Origin: Ulva prolifera
Taxonomy: Eukaryota; Chlorophyta; Ulvophyceae; Ulvales; Ulvaceae
DNA: 64,000 bases
Assembly (NCBI GenBank): GCA_023078555.1
Contig: CM041200.1
Coordinates: 6,487,361-6,551,360, forward strand
Reading direction: 5' to 3'
In this document: one piece after another, positions 34,401 to 46,548 of the stretch
Layout of the letters: every line of letters begins with the position of its first letter
Numbering within the stretch: the first letter of the stretch is position 1
Notes under the pieces: model-generated
Told to the model about the DNA's origin: nothing
The model's input: the letters and a program-made list of their open reading frames with translations, nothing else
The model's database searches: none
Translations under genes and position numbers: made by a program

Positions 34401-37400
34401 AGACCCCAGCCCCTAAACCGTAATATCGCAATGATGCTGCCGTGGGCACCCACATTGGACAGGGCTACAAGCTACAACGTACACATCTACACACGGCAGT
34501 GCGTGGGGTGCGTGCCTTCTGCGGAATCTTCCGGAACCTCGGCAGGGTGCACCACAGACTCCTTGAAGCTAACTAGAGGCGGCGACACCTGCAGCTCGAC
34601 GCGGGCAAACCGCTCGCGCAGGTCCTTCAGACACGTCTCGAGGTGGATCTCCCCCGCGGCGCCGATCAGCCATTCCCCCGTCGCCTCCGACAGCGACACT
34701 TGCACAAACGCGTCGGCGCGGTTCAGCAGCTGCAGGCCGCGCTCCAGCGCCGGCAGCTCGGAGGGCAGTGCCGGCTCCACTGCCACCTGCACGCACCATC
34801 GGCCACTGCGGAGCTCGCTAAATCATCAGCAGTCCACAACATGTGGCCGCAGGGTCGGCCCTGCGATCAGCACCTCTGGCCGAAGCTAGTGCTGAGAGCG
34901 TATGAAGATCCAGGGAATTATGGAAGAGGAACACGATATCGGCCCTGCGATCAGCACCGAGCCTTGGTCCCGCCCGAAGATGAAGCTAGCTGCTTTGCCT
35001 AGTGCAGCCTTGCAGGTGTTGATCATGAGTGCGGGTGCCACCGCAGCCAGGCCTGCTGCAGGGAGTGGGGTAGGCGCACCTGCACGATCGCCTCGGCCTG
35101 GTGCTCCACAGGCTCCAGCGGCGGCGCCGCCGGGGTCGTGGTCAGGGTTGCGCTCTTCAGCACCGCCTCCTCGAGGCCCCCGATAGCCACGACGTTCCCC
35201 GCTGGCGCCGCGCTCAGCCGCTCAAGAGCCCTGCCCATCATCAGGTACAGCGCCGTGACTTGCACCGTCTGCCTGCAGCTCACGCTCACGGCATGAAACT
35301 ATAGCTGTGCTTCGCCAGTGGAACCCTTCCACCCTCGCGGCCCGCACGACCAGGCTGGCACGAGGCTGGAGGCATGCCTCTGCTTCTGCGGCGGCACCTG
35401 GTGCACGCCGCATCCCCGCACAAGCTTGGACCACGAAGTCACATCACCCAAAACAGTACCAGACGAATAAATGCTCATGCCAATTGGACAGTAGATGGGT
35501 TCACCAAGGGTTGTGCCAGCTGTGTTGTTCAAGCACAGGGAGCTGTCAGCGCTGCAGGACAGGGTGCCAGCGCACTCCAGGGCTATGCAAGGACCCAGGC
35601 AGCTCGGGAACATCTGGGCTACTTCCATGCAGGCAGGTCAGACATTCTTCAAACATTGTGATGATTTTAAGCTCCAGGGAAGTTTCGTGGCGCGATCATG
35701 GGTGACAGACTGGGGAGTGATCCCATGAGCGAACTTGTGACACACAAGCTGATGCTGCAGAAGTGGTGTGGGGGTGCGCTGCCGTCTGACGGGGTTGGCG
35801 CCGCACCGTTGTTGATTAGGCGCGAGGACATTGTACAGCGGAGACAGAACATGCACGCGCTGTCCGGGCCGCAGCACCCCAGAAAACACCCGGCCGAATC
35901 CGAGGAAGACCTCCCGAGTGGGGTCGGCCGGGGGCCGCTCGCCGGGGGCCAGCGGCAGCGCTGCCGCGGGCACTGCGACCATCTTTGAGATGAAAGCGAC
36001 CGCAGGCGCGTCCGGAGCGGCGGATGATGCCGTCACGCATGCGAGGGTGTGCTGCAGCTGCTGCTGGGCGGCCGGCGGGAGGATTGCCAGGGTTTCGGGC
36101 GGGAGGTGGGCGCATGACGCGGTGAGGTGGGGTGCGCGGAGTGGCGCCGCTGCGGTCGGGGGCGGGAGGTGCGTGACGGCCATCGTGAGGGCCCCTTCGG
36201 CAAGGGGGAGCCAGGAGGACATCACAGCCTGTAGCATACAGCACGCAGCATACATGGATAAGCTACTTCAGCTGCACGCATAGTGGTCATGCATGCAGTA
36301 CAGCCAAATGTCAGGCGTGATGTACGATCCCATGGCACGTCCTCGAAGCTCAGCAGAATTCAGCTGGCCGAGGGCACTGTGTGCATGGGCAGCATGCATG
36401 ATGGGAAGGTGCCCACCTGGACGCCCGCCCGGCCAGCCGCAGCGATGGCCTTGTCTGGGACAGTCAGTCGCTGGCTGCGCACGATCTTCCCGAGAATCGC
36501 CGGGCCGTCGCTCCACGGCTCTGCGGCCTCATACGCCGACCAGAGCGGCGCGAGCACGAGCTGTGCAAACATCGGCAGCGCGCCGGGCGGGGCCTTGGAC
36601 AGGGGCACGATCTTCGGGCCCTTGCCGGCGGCCGTGGCGCCCTTGGCGGGCTTCAGCTGCAGCGTGTACGGTCCCCACAACGCACGCGCGAGCGCTGACG
36701 GACTGAACCCGAACTTGGAGGCGTAGATGTGGCCGAACTGTGGCACAGTGAAGCCCCAGCCGTCAACGGCGGAGCAGAAGAGCACGTTGCCCTTGCCGGG
36801 GTCAAACACGTCCTCCTCGTCCTTCACATCTCCCTCATACCACCTGCATGCATGTACTGCATGCATGCGTGTGTCTGCACGGCAATCGGGCAGCGGAGAG
36901 GCGCAGGCGCACAGCTGCTGTGAGTCCGCAAGAGACATGCCCATGCACCTCGCCGCTACCAATCATGCACCCCTTCCGTAGGCCTTGTTACGGACACGCA
37001 ATACATCCACATCGCCGTGCTGGCGGAGTCACAGCACAAACATGACCGAAACAAAGAGACAGGTGGGGGGCGCACTCGGCATGCTCGGCTTCGGCGGACT
37101 CGTCGGCACGCTGCAGGAACTGGGCCGACGTCAGCGCGGCGAGGACGCTGTTCGCCTCCTCCACGATGCGCCCCAGGCGCTCGTACGCCTCGGCCGGCGT
37201 CAGCTGCAGCTCGGAGACGAGGCGGTCGACCTTGTTGATGACCAGCGCGGGCGTGACGCGCTCCGCCCACGCCTGCCGCAGCACGGCGTGAGTCTGCACA
37301 CACACCCCCTCCACCGCGTCCACGACCACCAGCGCGCCGTCGCAGAGCCGCACGGCAGTGGACACCTGCATGCTGTAGCACGGGTCACGAGGCGCAGAGT

Positions 37401-40176
37401 CTGCGAGGTTTGCTGACGGCCGGGACTTGTGTAGAGGACGTGCTCGTGGATGATGTGCATGGTGTCGGTGTCAGCGCGGGACCTCTGCGTCACAAACTGA
37501 TCGCCTGTGTGGCTAACTGCGGACAATGTTGCGTAGATCGAGTGTGTAGGAGCTGCAAGGGGACGAAAGGGGTTTGGCTGGCATTGGCTGTACCTTGTGT
37601 GTCTGTGCGGATGTGCAAGTGGTGCTCATACATTGACGGGATTGGTTTGTGTCTGTCCTCAGTGACAAAATCAGTTGCTCTGCTCAGTGACAAGGTTCGC
37701 TGCGTGCGCTCGCGGCCTGGTCCGCTTCGTCATAGTGGCGGCCCTGGCGTGCCGCGCTTCGCCGCTGTCCTCCCCGTGCGTCTGCGTGTGGCCCGCCATT
37801 GGGGCGCAGCCGGGTGGTGTGGGCAGGCTGGGCTGGACTTTGGGGGGTTGCGGGCATGGGTTTCCGGGTGGGCGGGGTGGTGTGCAGGGGCTGGGCGGTG
37901 TGGGTTGTGCTGGGGGAGGCGGGGGCCTCCCCGGGGCGGGGGTTGTTGTAGGGGTTTCGCTGTTTCTTTGCTCGGCTGCCTTGGCTGCGTGTGCTTTCTT
38001 TCGGGGCTCTTACGCCTGGCTGGTGGGAGGGGTGCGGGTGGGGGTGAGCGTGTGGGTGTGCCTGTGGGTGTTGAGTGGGATGCTTGTGTGTGTTTGTGGG
38101 TGTGTGTGGTCGTGTGTGTGGCTGTGGCCGGCGCGAGTGCTGGCGGTGCGTGGGTGTGTTGGTGTGTGCTGCGTGTGGCTTGTTGCGTGGTGTGCGGTTC
38201 CCCTGGTTGCTGCTCGCGGTGCTACCTGCCTTGCTTGCTTTGTCTTTGTAACTCAGTGACAAGGGAGATTTCAACAGTAACTGAGAGGCAAGTGGAGCAA
38301 CTGGGTCTCGGGATGGGGCAGAGCTCGAAATAGGCTCAGCTGAACACGCAAGCCCATTGCGATGGCGCTGTGCTCCCCACCACGGGAGCAGCTCCACGTC
38401 CTCACACTGTCGCAGCTCCGACAGTCATACACGTTTACGCGAGTTTGTGCGAATTTTGACAAAATCAAGGAATACGTACTGTCAGCGATTGCCGATTTGA
38501 GTGTTTTGTCGTGCTCGACATACGGAGGGGGACGAATACACGACGAATGGCCATGCTGTCATCATGCCGTCGCTGTATGGTACTCCTGCAGGCTTGCTGG
38601 TATGTTCGATTCTGGCTTTACCCCTTTTGCACATCATGGGACAAGGACATGCACGGTGCCCGACTGTGCGTCACGAGGATCGTTTGAAACCCGACTATCT
38701 CGTACGTTTTCATCTCGGATGCTCACTGCTACATGCCAGCCTCAAAAGCAATCTGAGAGATCGGTGAGTTATGCTGATCACTATCGGCTCACTGGTTCAG
38801 TCGGTTTATTAGGCTTGGTTGGTCTCGTGGATCTGTTATCAATCATACAGACCCGGTGGATCGCCTTTACAGAGACCACCGCAGCGCATTGTCAGTGCCC
38901 AGATATAGCAACAGCAGCGTTAGCCTGAAACCGATAGGAGTGACTGTGGCATCGCGACCACGCTGATGGTCTCCTGCAACATCACATGGCTGTCCGAGCC
39001 TTCTCGCACGGAAACGTTGCTGCTGCGTCAGAATTCAAACTGATCCAAAACTATAGAAGCTTCATCATTGAAATGTTGGGGCGCGATGGGAACACCGTCG
39101 ATAGTCAGCCCACGGGGTCAATAATACTGCTCTCTCCGCGTTGCCTGGGTCTGCGCATACGACGCCACGTGGCACTGACAGACCCGCGAGTGCTAGATCA
39201 ATCTCGGGCGCTGTATATATACCATACATGACACCTCATCGGTCACGACTATACTCGAACAGGATCTGTTCTATAGTTCGTACACCCGTCTGTGATTTCT
39301 AATCCAGACAAGTTTCTCAACTCAGATGTTGAATGACAGGCTTCGGGCATGAGCGTGAAGTAACGCTGGTCAGGTACTGTACGCAGTCCTGGCACAGCTT
39401 GAAGAGTGTCCTGCAGTGCCACATTCCAGGCCGCAGGGTGTCCGAAGTCATTCTGATGGGTTCGCCACCTTTTGTCACATTCGCAACGAATCAAGACTGC
39501 CTTTTGGAAATATATAGTGTTGTGTCGCAGCAATTGGGAAATTGGAATATAATGGTGCAAAACTGTATCTGGTCTTTGATTGGGCTATCTCGGTGACGTG
39601 CGCCGGCATTGCAGCATGTTCAGGATCCCGACGAGTGCCGCACCTCAGAACAGAAGTCCACATGTCCAGGTGAGTCGATAAGATTGATCAGATATCCTTC
39701 TTGCAGTTGGTCCTTGACTGAAACAGCCGCAATTCCACCCGCGCGAGCGTGCGCCTGTGGCACATGCAGCAGGGAAATACTGCTGGACTTCATTGTGATC
39801 CCACGTTGCTGCTCATCGTCCCTGCTGTCCAAATATCGCATCTCTCCGACGAGTTTCGAGCTGATGATGCTGTTGGCAGCGATGAGGTTGTCGGAAATGG
39901 TTGTTTTGCCATGATCAACATGCGCCAACACACATATGTTACGGATCCGTTCCTGCAGACCATCCACGTTGTTCTCAGCATACACGCGATGTACAATTCC
40001 GCAGATGGGGCGATGATCTGTTTGATCAGCTCCACAGTTCGCAACGCAGTATCAGTTGATCCGCTGTGCCTTGACACCAGTCAAGCCCACTGTATCCGCA
40101 ATTCAAGTAGTCAAACACGATCGTATACATCAGTCATTTGATCCGAAACTGACGCCGCGGGGTTTTGAAACTGCAT
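31477..40176 (-). CDS. EFL1: EFL1 (RIA1/EFTUD1), 60S-maturation GTPase
   Basis: Complete model of 1093 residues. Exons: 40176-40129 (tentative), 39952-39644, 37365-37076, 36843-36417, 36228-35807, 35272-35080, 34786-34516, 34111-33873, 33421-33158, 33011-32721, 32394-32053, 31662-31477. All phases agree. EFL1 with SBDS releases eIF6 (Tif6) from pre-60S subunits in the cytoplasm. GTPase motifs: AHVDHGKT (about residues 26-33), RGITMKSS (switch), DSPGHVDF, and NKVDRL. Later domains show [64 protein letters not shown] and, in the EF2-like domain [12 protein letters not shown]. The C-terminus reads [38 protein letters not shown] and ends KQRTRARKV, as in EFL1 and not in EF2. The EF2 diphthamide-loop histidine context is absent, as expected. 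The intron 34515-34112 has a GC donor. Confidence 0.93.
34855..34958. repeat. 20-bp direct repeat in an EFL1 intron
   Basis: TCGGCCCTGCGATCAGCACC occurs exactly at 34855-34874 and 34939-34958. Both copies are followed by a related block containing CCGAAG and GAAGCTAG or GAAGCTAGT, so an imperfect duplication of about 84 bp is likely. Confidence 0.75.
37683..38264 (+). mobile_element. Truncated non-LTR retroposon (LINE) insertion with 13-bp TSD
   Basis: A 556-bp GT-rich insert (37696-38251) is flanked by the exact 13-bp direct repeat CTCAGTGACAAGG at 37683-37695 and 38252-38264. Its right end, GCTTTGTCTTTGTAA, matches the ends of the copies at 46417-46532 and 58672-58780 (there on the minus strand). 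Left ends differ between copies, as in 5'-truncated LINE insertions. It lies in the large EFL1 intron (37366-39643), antisense to the gene. No reverse transcriptase is left. The long plus-strand open frame across it is a composition effect or at most the remnant of an ORF end. Confidence 0.75.
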
Positions 40177-42166
40177 GGTGCAGAAGCCATCAAACAAGGC
40201 ATCTCGGTTGACACATGATGCACCGCAGATTCCAGTGGATCAGCCTAAATGAAAGGCAGCGCTACAAATTCTCATCCACTGCCTCGTTTAGTTCAAAGCT
40301 CAGGCCGCCGGAAACGTGTATGCCACAATGCTGATGCCTGTCACACAGTGAGGTGCCATTGAGGTGGACTCAATCGTGTAGCATGGTGTCTGCAATGCCA
40401 CATCACAGCAGAGTGTCTCGACGACTTTGGTATCTTCCTGCCCGCTGATTGTGCATGATTGGCCAGTGCTGCAGCAAATCGCTCACGGAAACCTACTGGC
40501 GGAGTTCATTGGTGAAATTGCGCTGTACTGTGTAATCCAGCAGCAGCAAATTCTTACCTGGCATGCCTGTAGTCTAGCAAGGACATCTTTTGGAACATTC
40601 ATATCAATGCACACTGACTGATCATAGAATGCACGGTCTGCTATTGATCACAAGGTAGCCCCCAAATAAACACTCTCATCTATGTTTGAGTGAAGGTGTA
40701 GTGGACATGGCTGAAGATGGTCTGAAGATGTGTGTAGGGGCCTGCAAGGCACATATGTCTTGCATGGAGACATCGGTGTAGTGAGCGCAACGCAGCTGCC
40801 GCGCAGCTTGTGCACTGAAGACACGGTGAGCGAGCATCGCAACGGCGTTGTCACGTCGTGTCCCGAAGGGTCGCAGCTGAAGCGATTGATATGGCTAGGA
40901 TCCGTCGTGAATTATGTGAGCCAATGCATATACCGTGTCTGCTTTCGGCCTGGGCGCCATCATCGCGACGACAGCACGAGTGTTCACCGCCCAGTTGGAA
41001 GCAAGAACAACGACGGTCTGAAAGGTGTGTTCGATGACTATGATGATGCAGTTCACGTATTAATACGCCTTGCTTGTCGTTAGCCCGAGTGGATTGAAGG
41101 CCGCGCACCCTTAGCGTTTTCAATTATGCTGGTCGTGTCGCACGAGTGTTACGGGCGTCATCTGAGCCCCGGATCTGCGGCATTGAAGCCGCACGAGCAA
41201 TGCTGCAGCGATGATCTTTGTCGTTTGTCAAGCATGTCTTGTCTGCATATTGCGCAGTAGCGCAACCCTATGATCGCACTGCCCCTCAGCATGTGCTGAA
41301 CATGTACCAGTCCGTGTGCCCTGCCGTGTAGCTTGCACATGACCATGGAACGTTCGCAAAGAAACTATTAGAAATCAGATGAGCTAAGCCGATGTGGACT
41401 GTTGTATCGGCCCTAGGGTACTGCAGCCGTGGTACAGCACAGCTGCTTAGCACGGCATGTCTTTGGGAATGGTGTGGTCCAATCATCGCAGACAATGGTA
41501 ACCGTCCGAAGCTCTGTGTCAAGGATATGTTGTATAGATTAGATTATTTGTTTGTCAGCTGATGCTTCCTCGGCGTCCCTGAGTGAACTCGGCCGTGAGA
41601 AAACACTTCCACTGTATGCCCGGACTGAGAGCGTCCCGGCACAGCCTGCACCATTTGGACATTGCGAGAATCGCACACAACTGACGACGATCTTACATTA
41701 GTTGGACTGACGGCAATCATCACCTAGTCCACACATCCTGGCCTGAGTAGCTTGGCTCATTCAACAGGATCCGACGTTCAGGACTGGTAGCCCTGCACCA
41801 CCACCTTCATGCCACCGGGTATTTGCCTAACAGACAAATTCATTATACCCGCGCTGGCATCCTTCAAGTCCTACGATCTACATGCAGCCAGCTAGCCTGG
41901 ACCACACGTCAAACATATAATCACCAAGCAGGCAGCATTGCCGAAGCACAGACAGGCTTTTGGCTGTATATATAGCATATTCCAATGTACACTTCAACGA
42001 AGCTCCACCCCGCAGCGGTGCAAGGCCCTCACCTGCACTATTGCTGCAACCCACTCCCACCTCGTATCCTCACACAAGCAACACCACACAACCATGCCCC
42101 TACTCACCGCTCAAAATCAACCCTCGAAGCCCGCTCCTGATACAACCGGCTGGCAGTCTGACTTAC
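40177..42166. other. 2 kb upstream of EFL1 with no gene fixed
   Basis: This should hold the EFL1 promoter and the last exon(s) of the Rieske gene: its last solved exon ends at 42167 with a strong GTAAGT donor, so at least one more coding exon lies below. A minus frame at 42060-41880 is open but not convincing. Confidence 0.4.
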
Positions 42167-45100
42167 CAGCTGCGCCTGGTTTGCGTGCCTCTTCCAGGCG
42201 CTGGCCAAGAGCATCGGTCCACACAGGCAGCGCATGCAGCGGCCGTGGGCCAGGGCCAATGGCCGCACCGGCGTCGATGTAGCGCTGCCTCATGCGCCGC
42301 AGCGTCAGCTGGGGCATGTCAGCCTTCAGGGAGACCTCCGTTGCGACCTCGTACGGTGCCAGCTGCTCCAGGATCACCTTGTCCTCCCCGAGAATGTTCT
42401 TCATGCCCCTGCACAGCATGCATCCTGCTCACTGCTGTCTGCTCTCTGCTGTGGTCTGGCAGAGCGTTGCCCGGGCGCGCGATCCACTGGCGCTTATACC
42501 CACAGCAAATTTGATTGCCTGCGATTGGTCTGGGTCAGTACATAAATAGTAGAAGTTTGCGACTGCCTTGATAGGTTGATATGCACAGTGACTGTTGCTC
42601 TGTCCCAAACTTGAGCGGATGCGCATGACAAAACGCGTCTGACTGCCACTGTGGATCCCAAATACGTATCACATATCAGATGCATGTGCTGTTCACAAGC
42701 CAGACTGTGTCTATCTGTTGGTCCTGGATCTGCTTGACAAAGCTCCCATGACCACACCACTGACTGACACATTCTTCACCCCCTGAATCCCACACCAGCG
42801 CACCCATATGCCCCCAGGCTCGCTTCATCCATGTGCAGCAACAATTAGCGTCAAACACACCCGCAGACTCCACACGCGCCAACCTCCTCATTGCAAAAGT
42901 GTGTTTCAGCGCATATAATCAACTCCGTTGCGTGCGGACAAACAGGATGCTTCCACACTGCCCCAACATGGCTCCTTCTCAACGTGGTGTCAGCAGAAAC
43001 GCACTGGTGAATCAGCGGGTCCAGCAGGGGCAGGCTGAGGAAGTTGCGCATCTGGCAGAACCGGATGCACGTCGTGTCTCTGTCAATCGGCACGATGCTG
43101 TTGATGGTCACAAGCCGGAGGTCCATGGGGAAGCGGAAGCGTATGAAGGAGGTGGAGGGCAGGCACGCAGTTGCCATCGTGTCGACGCGGAAGCGCGCCT
43201 CCTCCTGATCCCCATGGTGGTTCTCGATCGGGAACTCAAAGTGCATCGCGGTCGGGGTCTCTTGAATGACGATGTCCACAAAAGCCGCATGGTCCCCGAC
43301 AGTGCCCTTGTGCACGTACGGCACGTGCGCCATGTCTATCACCTGCACCAGGGCTGGGTTGCGCTCTCAATGTGTCGGGGCTGTCGTCCAGCGACTGGAC
43401 GCATGAAACCGTGGAGTGTTTCATTTGATTGGTGCAGCAGTGGCAGCTGGCTATGATGCATACTGCGCCACGCGTCTTGCGCTGGCAGAGATGGCAGGAA
43501 CACCGTGGTTTTGCTGATGGTGTGGGGTTGTTGTACCTGGCCGTGAGTCTGGTGTCGAATGTGCCGTGCAAGCTGGGCGGTCGGGATGCGTGTGCCCGGC
43601 CTAGTGCCATGAATGAGTGAGTGGGTTTGCGGGTGGATTCCGAAAGCGGGCGCATGCCCGGCCTATGCCCGCTGTAAATGTAAATACATACATGCGACAT
43701 ATTGCTTGTGGCACAGTGCAGTAATCAGCAAACCAGTCACTCATGCCTGCACTCTCGCCTGAATGTGCTGATGCGTCTTATCCCTTCGCTTTCTGTTGAT
43801 GTGCAAGGGTGTGCAGCAACCGGAGGTGTGTGAGTGGAGCGCACATTCTCGATGACAGTCCAGTGGTTTGCCTTGATGTGGACTTCGCCATGCACTGCCT
43901 TCCAGCCTGCACGGTGCTGCCAGTTTGGCACGCACTCCCATGAGCGTGGAAAGTCACTGTGTTGACTCGGACAAACAACTTCCACGTGCTCAATACAAAC
44001 GTACATCCTATCACGCTGCTACTCCTGGCTTCAGTGATGGGCTACAATAGGGCACATCGATAATTGACTGTGTGTGAGAGGCTACGGAGAAGCAGGCTCA
44101 CGTCATGCACCAGGTTGTGCACAAGCCATTACACTGTGTGTGTTTCATTTTCGGATGGTCTGACTGTATGAATGGCTGTGGCATGGAGCATGCCGACCTG
44201 TAGACATTGCATTGTCAGATACAGATGCTCGACCTGCACAGATGTATGCAAGGCATGTAGCATATACAATCCTGCTGATTTGGAGCTCGATATACGTTCG
44301 ATTGCGGACTGTTGGTGGTGGCAGATGGGAGCAGGAGTTGCAATGCAGTCACGGTGCTGTGTGTTTCCGCACCAGGTGTATCGAGTTCAGGCACCCATGG
44401 GATGGGGGGCCTGCTCTCCACAGGGCTGGCCTTGTCTCCGAAGAATAACCATACAAAACCTCCCTGCTCTACGCAATCCCAGATCTCCAGCCGATTGTAA
44501 CTTGCGGTTGCTGTTGCATCGACTGGCAGCCCTGTGACGGCGTCAAACTCTTCATCTTCGTTCAGCTGGCTGCACATGTTGCACGCTGTGAGCTGCGTTG
44601 CCAGCTGACCTGGTCACGTTGGGGCAATACAAGGGACAGTCCTACACGCTGGGGAGCAGGTGGCCTTCAGCTAGAATGGTGACCAATCGCGAGTGCCCCA
44701 CTGTGGCATGCTCCTACAAAAGTTCTTGACGAACGGGCCTGGCGAGAGGACAGCAAACCACATACTGCAAACGGCTGCAAAAGTTTGGCATTGCACAGAT
44801 GCAGGGCCGCTGTGGTGCGCACTGATGTGGCCCATGGCTGTCTCATTTATGCTCGGTGAGTGTTGCCCAGGCTCATGCTAGACTATACTTGGACCACTGC
44901 GCGCAGTGGTTGTTATGGGGGCGCACATCATTGGTCGCAGGGCCCCCTCCTTGTTGTAAATCGTGAGAGTGACCTGCTGGTCGGCTGGAATGGGCAGGCC
45001 TGTGACCGGGGATCTGGCAGTCATGCACAAAACCTGTCCAGAGGCTTTGTCTCGCCAAAGCAACACGTCCGTGTCAAGGAGCTTCGTGCGGAAGGGCTTC

Positions 45101-45414
45101 TTGGCAGACAACTCGCGAGAAAATGTCGCCGCGTACCAAAAGTTCGTCAGATACATCTCACGTACAGCCAAATCAGCTGCCCGCTTGGTGAGTCTCGTGT
45201 CAGTTGCCATTTTGAACGACGCGACATGCGAGTCTCTTCGCAAGGGACATGACACGCCTTTCGCTTTTGCTTGACCATGAGAATCTGATACTCGTGAGTG
45301 ATGGATTCGTTGATCCACGGCTCTGGCCAGAGCTTTGCCGTACACGCTGGGGTCTGCAGGTGATGAGTGGCGTGCAGACGATGGCCAGCCGCGAGCGATG
45401 GGAGTAGACGCCAT
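42167..45414 (-). CDS. Rieske-type oxygenase (PaO/aromatic-ring-hydroxylating class), 3' end open
   Basis: Start ATG at 45414 opens MASTPIARGWPSSARHSSPA, a plausible organelle leader. Solid exons: 45414 to about 44990 (YLTNFWYAATFSREL, LLDTDVLLWRDKASGQ), about 44560-44373 (GGFVWLFFGDKASPV, RPPIPWVPELD), about 43950-43845 (VPNWQHRAGWKAVHGEVHIK, ANHWTVIENV), 43342-43005 (VIDMAHVPYVHKGTVGDHAA), and 42408-42167 (GMKNILGEDKVILEQLAP). ENVIDMAHVPYVH with downstream acid is the mononuclear-iron site pattern of this class: the two histidines near VPYVH are seen. The family uses a Rieske cluster and one iron to hydroxylate or demethylate aromatic or chlorin substrates. I could not find the C-x-H and C-x2-H cluster ligands. 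The last exon(s) after 42167 are not located. Confidence 0.7.
43597..43685 (+). mobile_element. SINE-like repeat, copy 2
   Basis: Starts CGGCCTAGTGCCATGAATGA, contains TGCCCGGCCTATGCCC and ends with TGTAAATGTAA, then ATACATACATGC. Shares head, middle block and tail with 28366-28443. It is in the Rieske gene intron 43343-43844, antisense. Confidence 0.55.
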
Positions 45415-46400
45415 CTACACGCAATCTGAGAACGATTAATGGCAGAGCGAAGCAGAATCATGCGTTGTGAGAAAGTAGCGAATGGTTCAGGTCGCAGACT
45501 TGTCTCCACCCGCAGTACTGCTGCCATGTCCCCCTTGCACCGTCAGCTTTGCGCACCGACTTCAAACCCCCGCGAGCGTATACAACGGTCCAGACACGAG
45601 AATTTTGCCAAGATAACGTTCATCATGTATGTGCTAGATCTTTGTCTCCCTGCGCGGCTGGTGCCTGTAGTCCGTCCGACAATCGCATCGAATTCGAAAC
45701 GTGGCCCGGGCCGGGACGTCAGCGCACAGGTCTAGAAGTTTGACCAGCTTCGAGGGCTCGATAAAACGCTATCGTGCAGCCAAAGTACAATTGAATAGGT
45801 CATACCGTGGATTGTTGTCAACACTTCGGAAAGTTCCAGCGTGCTCCCTTCGTGGTCGTAGTATGCTACGCCTCGCGACGGTGACGTCGACAGTACGTGC
45901 GTCGACACGCTTACAAACTTTAGGGCTTACGCTTGCGTGGGCAAATGCACTCCACACGGTCACCGGACTGGATCTCCCAAGACTACTGTACACGGTATAG
46001 CCTAAGCATACTCTCGCTTGACAGGCTGAGCGAGTCTTAGCCACCAGAGCTGGCCAGATCAACCTTCGAATTCTGAGCTGTGTATGCATGCGCCACCGTC
46101 TGCATGCCAGATCTGTAGAGCTAGGAACGTCATATCCTCGTCATCGCCAGCTGAGCAGCAGGACACCGTACCAGCCGTCCGGGGATACCGCTGTCTCTCG
46201 CAGCCTGCAAGCACCCATAGCACGACCTTCGCTGCTGCGAGTACAAAGTCTGACCTCTGCTTCATGTCGCCAGCTCAGCCCTCTCTAGAGATCTGTGCAC
46301 ATCAACAGCAGAGTGAATGTGCCTGATGCAAACGTGAAGGCAACACAGAGTTTTGTGCACGGCTCGAGTCCGATCGGGTCCGAGTCGCGGTCGTGAACTT
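45415..46400. other. Upstream of Rieske gene, no gene seen
   Basis: About 1 kb of low coding potential. It should include the Rieske promoter. No domain or splice-consistent frame was found. Confidence 0.4.
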
Positions 46401-46548
46401 CCGTGTGTTTGTGTGTTACAAGGACAAAGGCAGCAAGGCGGGCAGCACCGCGAAAGAAGCAAACAGACGAAGCAAACACACAGACACCCACGCACGCGAC
46501 ACCCACCACGCCCAAAAAAAAAACCCCCAGCACCGTGTGTTTGTGTGT
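46401..46548 (-). mobile_element. Short retroposon tail with 16-bp TSD
   Basis: A 116-bp insert (46417-46532) lies between two exact copies of CCGTGTGTTTGTGTGT (46401-46416 and 46533-46548). Read on the minus strand it ends CTGCCTTTGTCCTTGTA, the same 3' end as the copies at 37.7-38.2 and 58.7 kb. It contains an A10 run. Strongly 5'-truncated; no coding capacity. Confidence 0.8.

Noticed and set aside
37410-38333. 307-residue plus-strand open frame rich in Gly, Val and Cys
   Set aside because: It crosses the target-site duplications of the retroposon and lies in an EFL1 intron; its composition comes from GT-rich DNA.
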